From: Pedobacter nanyangensis
Lineage (GTDB): Bacteria > Bacteroidota > Bacteroidia > Sphingobacteriales > Sphingobacteriaceae
Reading direction: 5' to 3'
DNA length: 64,000 nucleotides
Assembly (NCBI RefSeq): GCF_003313505.1
Contig: NZ_QMHO01000012.1
Location: 1-64,000 of the forward strand
This document shows positions 63,796 through 64,000 of the stretch, piece after piece. The translations under genes and the position numbers were made by a program. How positions within the stretch are numbered: position 1 is the first letter of the stretch; each line of letters opens with the position of its first letter. Under the pieces are notes generated by a model. The model had not been told where the DNA came from. It ran no database searches and worked only from the letters and a program-made list of their open reading frames with translations.

Positions 63796-63960
63796 TCAAA
63801 TCCAATATTTGGTATAGCCTATTTTACTAGGCGAAGCTAAAAAAGATGCTCTTTCCATATAATCCCACATTAAACCTCTGGTGAAACAATCTCCCTTTCG
63901 TAAATCAACCAACAGCAAATAAGCACCTTGGCAATACACTTGTATAGCTTTCGCCTGCCC
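63796..63960 (-). pseudogene. Possible coding remnant at the window edge
   Basis: A minus-strand frame runs from a TAA at 63963-63961 to TGA 63798-63796 and has 54 codons. The part VDLRKGDCFTRGLMWDYMER then SPSKIGYTKYWI looks protein-like. No credible start lies in frame. A protein-like stretch in another frame just upstream (GESYTSVLPRCLFAVG) suggests a frameshifted or decayed gene whose beginning lies beyond the window. No family is recognised. Confidence 0.3.
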
Positions 63961-64000
63961 TTATAATCCGCTTCAAATTCATTTTTACATAAGGCCATTT

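Overview
This window looks like a chromosomal stretch from a Bacteroidota bacterium of the family Sphingobacteriaceae, most likely Pedobacter or a close relative. Signs seen: many outer-membrane proteins with carboxypeptidase-like regulatory and TonB plug domains; an ECF sigma / FecR / SusC / SusD set; TAnnTTTG promoter boxes (the -7 element of Bacteroidota) close to start codons; weak or absent Shine-Dalgarno sequences; an AT-rich genome with core genes typical of the phylum. The genus call is inference from gene content and protein style, not a database result. No phage, insertion sequence, CRISPR array or rRNA was found. There is one tRNA gene, Pro(GGG).

Layout. 1-800 holds no gene but is packed with interspersed palindromic repeats. 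803-5834 (+): a PadR regulator with a palindromic operator, a PspC membrane protein, an outer-membrane beta-barrel receptor and a small lipoprotein. 5966-16402 (mostly -): a large exported MG2/plug-domain protein, a VOC protein, tRNA-Pro, a YfhO-type membrane protein, an esterase, prfB with its programmed +1 frameshift, an exported M20 amidohydrolase and a small Gly-rich protein. 16590-18843 (+): pgi and a DUF4251 protein. 18873-30888 (mostly -): glutamine cyclotransferase, a YraN-type nuclease-fold protein, dnaG, an SGNH hydrolase, two exported hypothetical proteins, a cytosolic M20 amidohydrolase, a SPOR protein, secA and a very small exported protein. 31203-41110: purD, a low-complexity membrane protein, a TlpA-like thioredoxin and an arginase-family enzyme (both -), then an SDR enzyme, a SerB phosphatase fused to a cut-down SerA, a tryptophan-2,3-dioxygenase-family protein and ilvE behind a structured leader. 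41177-47963 (-): SusD, SusC, FecR and ECF sigma, forming a complete trans-envelope signalling relay. 48024-51687 (-): two related AsmA-like proteins. 51825-57200 (+): miaB, then a tight run of sigma-54 activator, lptE, an acidic TPR-like protein and secG. 57352-63670 (+): a fusion of a kinase-like domain to an Omp85-type barrel, groES, groEL and an MgtC/SapB protein.

How the parts work together. Several genes serve the envelope: SecA and SecG for export, LptE for lipopolysaccharide transport, the Omp85-like protein, the AsmA-like pair, TlpA and the SusCD importer. A second theme is amino-acid metabolism (phosphoserine phosphatase, IlvE, arginase-family enzyme, Trp dioxygenase-family protein, two M20 amidohydrolases). 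Most of the window reads as ordinary core genome.

The points most worth a second look are: the SerB-SerA fusion that has lost its NAD-binding domain but kept the serine-sensing ACT domain; the ilvE leader with a long-range stem and two ATGA-linked micro-ORFs, one carrying Leu, Val and Ile; the secreted kinase-like domain on an outer-membrane barrel; and the palindromic repeat families. No clearly new defence or mobile system is visible.
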